A stretch of DNA of 64,000 nt from Glandiceps talaboti. Taxonomy: Eukaryota > Hemichordata > Enteropneusta > Spengelidae. The stretch is taken from assembly GCF_964340395.1 (NCBI RefSeq), contig NC_135568.1, positions 15,770,276 to 15,834,275 of the forward strand, given 5' to 3'. Positions 54,701 to 62,155 of the stretch are shown here, piece by piece; the first letter of the stretch is position 1, and each line of letters opens with the position of its first letter. Position numbers and translations under genes: made by a program. Under the pieces are notes generated by a model, which was not told where the DNA came from, did not search any database, and was given only the letters and a program-made list of their open reading frames with translations.

Positions 54701-57700
54701 CTGTTCTCGCAAGCTATTGAATGGATGTTGGTTTAATTATAGTTACTGTCTCAGTAAGACAGCTCTCTGAAAGCTAGTTCCATATACTTGCAGTGTACTG
54801 TTTTAGGACTTCCAATGTTTACACTATCTTTATCACAGGGTGATTAGATTAGATCAGAATAGTTTATTTCATTATTTAAAATCAGCAAGATTGACAACAG
54901 ATATATAAACAAAAAACTGGTACAAATTGTGCAGAATTACTTGGATAATCCACAAAGTCAAAGACTTGTTGCCGATGGGGTGGGGTCCATACAGTGATTC
55001 AAGAAAGTGGCGGGATAAGCAAAGGTTTTTAACTACATGGAATTGGAAAGAATAACAGAAGTAGGGAAAACGTGGAGGCAAACTAATTATTAACTGTTGT
55101 TTTCAGTAGAATCACACATCAGAGGAGCCGCTATCACCCATTTGTGGAATCTGTGTCATAGAACAACTTACATTAGTTTTAGTTTGTGTCTATTTTAGTA
55201 AACCGAAACCATAATTACCAGAGTTGTATTACAAGTACATATATATATCTGACGTTGAATTTTGACCATTGTGTGAAATTAATATAAAGGGAAAATGACT
55301 GCTGGTCATAAGGACCAACAGGTAACAAAAGATGCTAGTCTTTATGGAAAACGACTTGTCCATACTTAATGCAATTCATGTTCGTGATCTGTATCTGCAT
55401 CAACAACACCCCACCACCCCCATCCCCCCCACCCCCACCCCCACACCCACCATACAGATCTAATGACTTAAGTTTATATCACCAACACTAGCAACTGAAG
55501 CTTGACAGGTTAATTTGAATTGAGAGAGTAAAAAAGGTATTAAAAATAAGATCAGAATTCATGTATGTAAAAGTAGATATATCATTGAATAATTATTTAG
55601 TATTCTAATACTCCGAATTCCAATTGGTCATAAGGACTGACAAGTTGTTGTAATTCTGAAAAACTGTCGGTACGAATAGAAATCTGTCAGTACCGACGGA
55701 CCAGCATTAATTTTGCATGCTGATTATAACTAATTTGTTTGTGTACATACACAGCACCATTTGTGTGCCGAGCCGGTCAGTTCCAGTGTGCTAACCAAAA
55801 TTGCATAAATCCCGCCTTCCTGTGTGATGGAGATAACGACTGCGAGGATAATTCTGATGAACTCAACTGCAATAATTATACCTGTCTACCGAACCAGTTC
55901 AAATGTGAACAGTCCCACCGATGTATCATGGCCTCTCTACGTTGTGATGGAACAACTAACTGTGAACATGGAGAAGATGAAAGTGACTGCGGTAAGTTAA
56001 ATGAAAGTGTTTCTCCTGTTTGTTTGTTTGTTTGTTTGTTTGTTTGTTTGTTTGTTTGTTTGTTTGTTTGTTTGTTTGTCTGGATCTTTTCTCAATTATC
56101 ACCTGTTTTCTATCTGTCCTTAAATCTCCCTCAATCTGCCAGCCTGTTTGTTGGTTGGTGTATTTGCCTGTCAGTCTATTTATCCATCCCTCTGTCCATC
56201 CATCCATCCTGCCAACCAGCCAGCCCTCTATCCCACCTATCCATCTCTCCTCCCTTCCTTCCTCTCATACCCATTCGTTTGTCCATCTGTCCCTCCATCC
56301 ATCCACCCATCCATCCATCCATCAGTGTTTATCAGTTTGTATATCTGTGTATCATGCCTATTTATTTGTCCGTTCATCTCATGGTTTCTGTCTTTGTCAA
56401 AATACACTTTGATAAATGTTTATGATCAGAAAGGAAATCGATCATTACATTTTTTGTTGCCTTAAGTGGATAGGATATTAGTATAAAACTATTAATATGT
56501 ATTTATTTATTGTAGGTGATATTACATGTGAAGGTGATCGCTTCCAATGTGAGACAACATTACGTTGTGTACCAAACTTATGGCTGTGTGATGGTGATGA
56601 TGATTGTGGTGATGGCTCGGATGAAAGCAATTCATGTGGTGAGTTGTCTTTTGCAGTAGATGTGGGGGTTAATTTGGCATTTTCAAGTATTCCTTTACAA
56701 CGTTGGAGAAACATTTTTTTTGGTCAAATGATTACCACACAGCAGTGATGATTTTAATGGCTACAATTATTTACTTTCCCACTGATGTGCGATTTGATTG
56801 CTTTTGATTCAACATCCCAACTGTGTGCGACACCTCCGTTATCATCTTAGGGGTTTGAAGTTGTTTGTGGTTACATGTATGTAGAACACAAAAAAAACAC
56901 AATTATCGTAAATTTTTTGAGGGGGGGGGGGATTTTGTTGAAGTTGCTGTGTCTTCTTTAAGAAATGTTGTTTGTACTATAAAACACAATATCAACCCTG
57001 TATTTCCATTTCATCATCACAACTCCACACTAACTGATCAGATTTAGTGAGTGATTTACAAGTGACAACAAACCTAACCTAGACTATAGGCTTGTAGTAG
57101 ATTTGGGCTATTATACTGATAATTCATGGCAAATATCTAGTGATAGCTAAATTTTGCTGTTGTGTCTCAAAATGAGAGCTGGGATTTCTTGTGAGTCACC
57201 ACATAGTATGAAATTGGGGAACACCGAATTTTGGTGCATCACTACAAATGGTGTGTGTCAGCGGCGCATCAAATTGGCTTAGAGGGCACACCGCCAAGAA
57301 TGGTGATCTCCATATTGTACTGTTACTGTTATGTACCATTGGCCAGAAAATGGGTGCAAATTTTTCAGGGTTTTAAGTTTACCCACAGTGTCAGATGAGC
57401 TCATAGTAGTGTCATCACTGATTCTGATTAACGAGGAATAGAACTGTGCAGTGTAAACATATAATAGTCTAAGACCATTCCAGACTGCAAACAGGAAATT
57501 GAGAATACAGCTCCCTCACTCACATCCAGTAAAAAGTTAAGAATTGATAAGGGGAAATTTATGTTAGCACGAGGGAAGGGATCTCAATTTGAAATGAAAA
57601 TGTATGAATGAAATTCTTAAACAAGATGCACTATCATGTAATTAAACCAAAAACATTTCTGAGAGAAATGATTCCTTTGGGTACTTGTCTAAATTATGTA

Positions 57701-60700
57701 TGCAGAAAATGAATGAATTTGTAATTAATAATAATTGTTTTAATAAACAGAGGTGAGAACATGTGCTCCTGATGAGCTGCGTTGCAACAACACTGGTCGC
57801 TGCATTCCACAAGAATGGCAGTGTAACGGTTACAACGATTGCGGTGACAGTTCAGACGAACCATCCGAATTGTGCGATTCACAAACATGCGAACCAGGCC
57901 AGCACCGTTGTGAGAATCATCGCTGCATTTCCTCACGATTTAGATGTGACTATGACAACGACTGCGGCGATGGGTCGGATGAGGTTGGATGTACTCCGAG
58001 ACCATGTGACCAGAGTGAATTTCAGTGCACTAACGGACGATGCATACCAAATCGTTGGAAGTGTGATGGTGAAGACGACTGCGGGGACAGCTCTGATGAA
58101 GAGGACGAAAGTTGTGGTATGTATTCCTAGCATTGTATACCCTAAGACGTGGCACAAGTTGAATTTGTATGCGTTTTACCTCGAGCAAATCTACTTTCTA
58201 GTATAATTTTAATGTTGATCCATGTCTTCTATAACATTACAATTGTCTTCTGGCATTGTAAGAACAGTTGATTGCATAGTAGGGATTTTCAAACGTTTCT
58301 TGATACGTATCATAAATTATGTCATTGGATTGTTTGAGTTATATCATTATAACAGGAATGAATTCAGTCAATTGCAAAGTGCTTCAGTACCGTATGTTCA
58401 ATACTATGAGTACCTTTTCAATATGCAGCAAAATCTATGCTCAAATACAACTGCTGACATCAGACCGTGGACAAACAGAACCTGTTACAAACAAGGAAAG
58501 TAAACAACTGAATTGGATTAATAACACTTGACACAGCATGTTGGAACAGCAGAGACTATGTAACACATTTCATAGTTTGAGAAGAACAGTTTTATAGCCT
58601 CTTTGCATGTACATGAATTGCCAGGGGAACTTCAAATTTGTTTATGAATATAAACTATTATGTAAAGAGGCCATACAACTGTTCTTATCAAATGATGAAA
58701 TGTAATGCAAGTCTATGTACTTCCAACATACTGTGCTAAGTGTTAGTAATCCAATTCAGTTGTTTACTTTCCCTGTTTGCAACAGGTTTCGTTTGTCCAT
58801 GGTCTGATGTCAGCAGTTGTACATATAAATCCAGCCTGTATATGTATTTATATTTTGTTCAACCAGTATTACTTGACAGTGTGTATTCTTAAAACTCTCA
58901 CAACACCACAGTGACATATGTGTTTGTTTTCTGGCCATCTGTAGGCGACCCAACATGTAGTACTTCTGAATTCAAATGTAATGATGGCCATTGTATAGTA
59001 AGTGATTGGAAATGTGATGGTGATGCAGACTGTTTAGATGGCTCGGATGAAACGGACTGTGGTAAGTTAGATCCCAGATCAGTATTTTTTTAGAATCTAA
59101 ACTGACTAATGTACAAAGATATCATGTACAAGTGCCATATGGTGTAAACTGTATCCATATATACAACAATGGTGACATTAGTTTCGACAAACCAAGACAC
59201 AGAGATTTCATGTTAGTGCTACACAATGTCAACAGTATCCAAATCAACAGTGACAACATTAGTTTCGACAAACCAAGATGCAGAAAGCTCAATTTCATGT
59301 ACTGTAGTGCTCCACCGTCCCACGAGCAGTGAAATTGATTTTGTCTTCATGTACTCATCACAACAAAACAATGTTTGTTTGTTTGTTGTAGGTCCTATTG
59401 GTAGGATTTGTGAGTTGGACGAGTTCCAGTGTAACAATACAATGTGTCGACCACTAGCCTGGAGATGTGATGGCGATAATGACTGTTATGATAACTCGGA
59501 TGAGAATCCATACATGTGTCGTAAGTATTTAACACTTTGTCAAATCAGATGAGACCACAGGAACTTCCGTTAAACATATTGTCAACTTCTATTGTTATTC
59601 TAATAAGTAGCCTTGCAAGTCTCGTATGTCACTGCCGCCTCAGTTTGGCGTCCACAGGTTTGCATGAAAGCTTCTGTTTTTTCTTTCACTAATTATCAAA
59701 TGTGTGTAGTGTTGTTTCAAAAGGTTAAGTTCTATGTTGATAATACAAACATGTCGATGTTATGCTTGTGAACATTCATTCAGAGGGAAGGGAGGTGGGG
59801 TTCGTTTATTGAGCTCATCCAACATTGTCGAATCGTCCTTAATATGATACTAAAAATTTATGTTACGTAAAATTTGCCATGATGTTAGAATGTAATACAG
59901 TTGTATTGTTGTTGCTTTTTCACAGAAAATCTGGACTGTCCAGCTGACAAGTTCCGTTGTGCTAATCATATATGCATCGCACAGTTCTTAGCCTGTGATG
60001 GCACAGATAATTGTGGTGACAACTCAGATGAAATATGTAAGTCTATTATGTATAGTATACAATGTAGTTTGATTGTAATGATTACCACTATTTCCTTTCC
60101 AAACTAATATATCAGAAGATACATAGATTGCAGTAGTCAATTTTTCTGGTTCCAAGCTGCATTGCACGAGGCAGCATCACCTATGTTGTAATGTTTGACT
60201 TGTTTTGTCTTCAGTACATTTGAAATAATATTTTCTTATTGAAACATGGAAAGGCATGTTTAACTTAATTTCTTTCATCATGTAGTGATTTTATACAACT
60301 GCTGACATCAGACTGTGGACAAACAGAACCTGTTACAAACAGGGAATGAATTGGATTAATAACACTTGGTTCAGCATGTTGAAACAGTTTGTTGGAAGTA
60401 CAGAGATTTTTATTACATTCCATCATTTGATATGAACAGTTTTATTGCCACTTTACATAATAGTACAAGTTCACAAACAGATTTTCAGTTCCGCTGGCAT
60501 TTCATGTACACATAAAGAAGCCATAAAACTGTTATCAAACCATGTGCTTAATACAAGTCTATATAGATGCTGTTTGCTAACATGCTGAGCCAAGAGTTAT
60601 TACTCCAATTCATTTGTTTATTTTCTTGTTTGTATCATGTTCCAGTCTGTCCCTGGTCTGATGTCAGCAGTTGTAGAATAAAGACTAAACACCAGTATTG

Positions 60701-62108
60701 ACAGAGATTGAGTGTACTGGTAAACACACGGTACTGTCATGTGACACCCCCCCCCCCCCCACCCCTTAGTAGCATGTTAAACCCCTACATGTATAGAATA
60801 TATGGAGTCGTATGGGGAGAGGTGCGATGGATTGTTGAACTGGTAACAGGTCTGAGACTGATATTTATTTATATCTTGTAGGTGTATCAACACAATCTCC
60901 TAGTTGCCAAGCTGATGAGTTCAAGTGTGCCAACCATGGTTGTATCCCAAGTGCATTTGTGTGTGACAACGAAGACGACTGTGGAGATAGTTCTGATGAG
61001 ATAGACTGCAGTAAGTACTGTGGTTGGCATGACAACAACTTTGGTTACCATGACAACAGCTTCGGTGTTGGCATGGAAACATAGATACTGTAGAACTGAA
61101 TAGTTAGAGATTTGTGTTGTAGAAGGCATGCATCAACGTTAACATCATAATAGATTGGACAAGATTTGAAGTATTTTCATTCGACTGAAAAGATAATAAA
61201 AAGTTATTCCTCTTGAAATAATTTCTGCAGAAAGTGATTCCTTTTTCATTAATGTGTGCAAACTTAAAAAATAATTTATTGAATCAGCAATAAGATATAC
61301 TTATAATAGGTAAGTTTAGAAAGCACAAAAAAATTGTTATCATTATTATGTTCACACAGTATTTCAATATGATGTCGAAGAAAATCTGTGTAAAACGTGG
61401 CACAGAATGATCTACCACCCATAACATCAAAGTAAATCATTTTCTGTATGTACCACAATCATTTGTAGTATCCATATCAAGTGTAAAAGTATACCATTTC
61501 ATTTGCTAATTGACCACATTAGAAAGGCCACATGCTAGGCTTGTAAATAAACCAATTGAAACAGTATACTTTTACGCTTGATATGAATGCTATAAACGAG
61601 TGTAGCACATAGAGATAGTGCTTTACTTCAGTGCTACTTCCTGTAGAAAATGAAACAGACTTAGTATACTTTTACACTTGATGTGAATGCTATAAATGAG
61701 TGTAGCACATAGAGAAAGTGTTACTCATTGTAAAACGTCTTGCATGAAAGTAATTTTTTTAAAAATATTTTCATCAGCTCGCCCAGGAACAGAAGAGACA
61801 AATGAATGTCTTGAGAACAATGGTGGTTGTCATCATACCTGTATTGATCTGCGTGGTGGCTATATTTGTAAATGTGACGCAGGCTATAAACTTTCTAGTG
61901 ATAGACATAGATGTACAGGTAAGATATGGTGCAAACACACACACACACACACACACACATGCACACATACACATGCACACATACACATGCACACTCACAC
62001 ACTCACACATGCACACACACAAACATGCACTCATACACACCTCAAATACACACGCACACAAGGGCACTCACACACACAGACACACAGACACACACACACA
62101 TACACACA

Positions 62109-62155
<47 letters not shown>

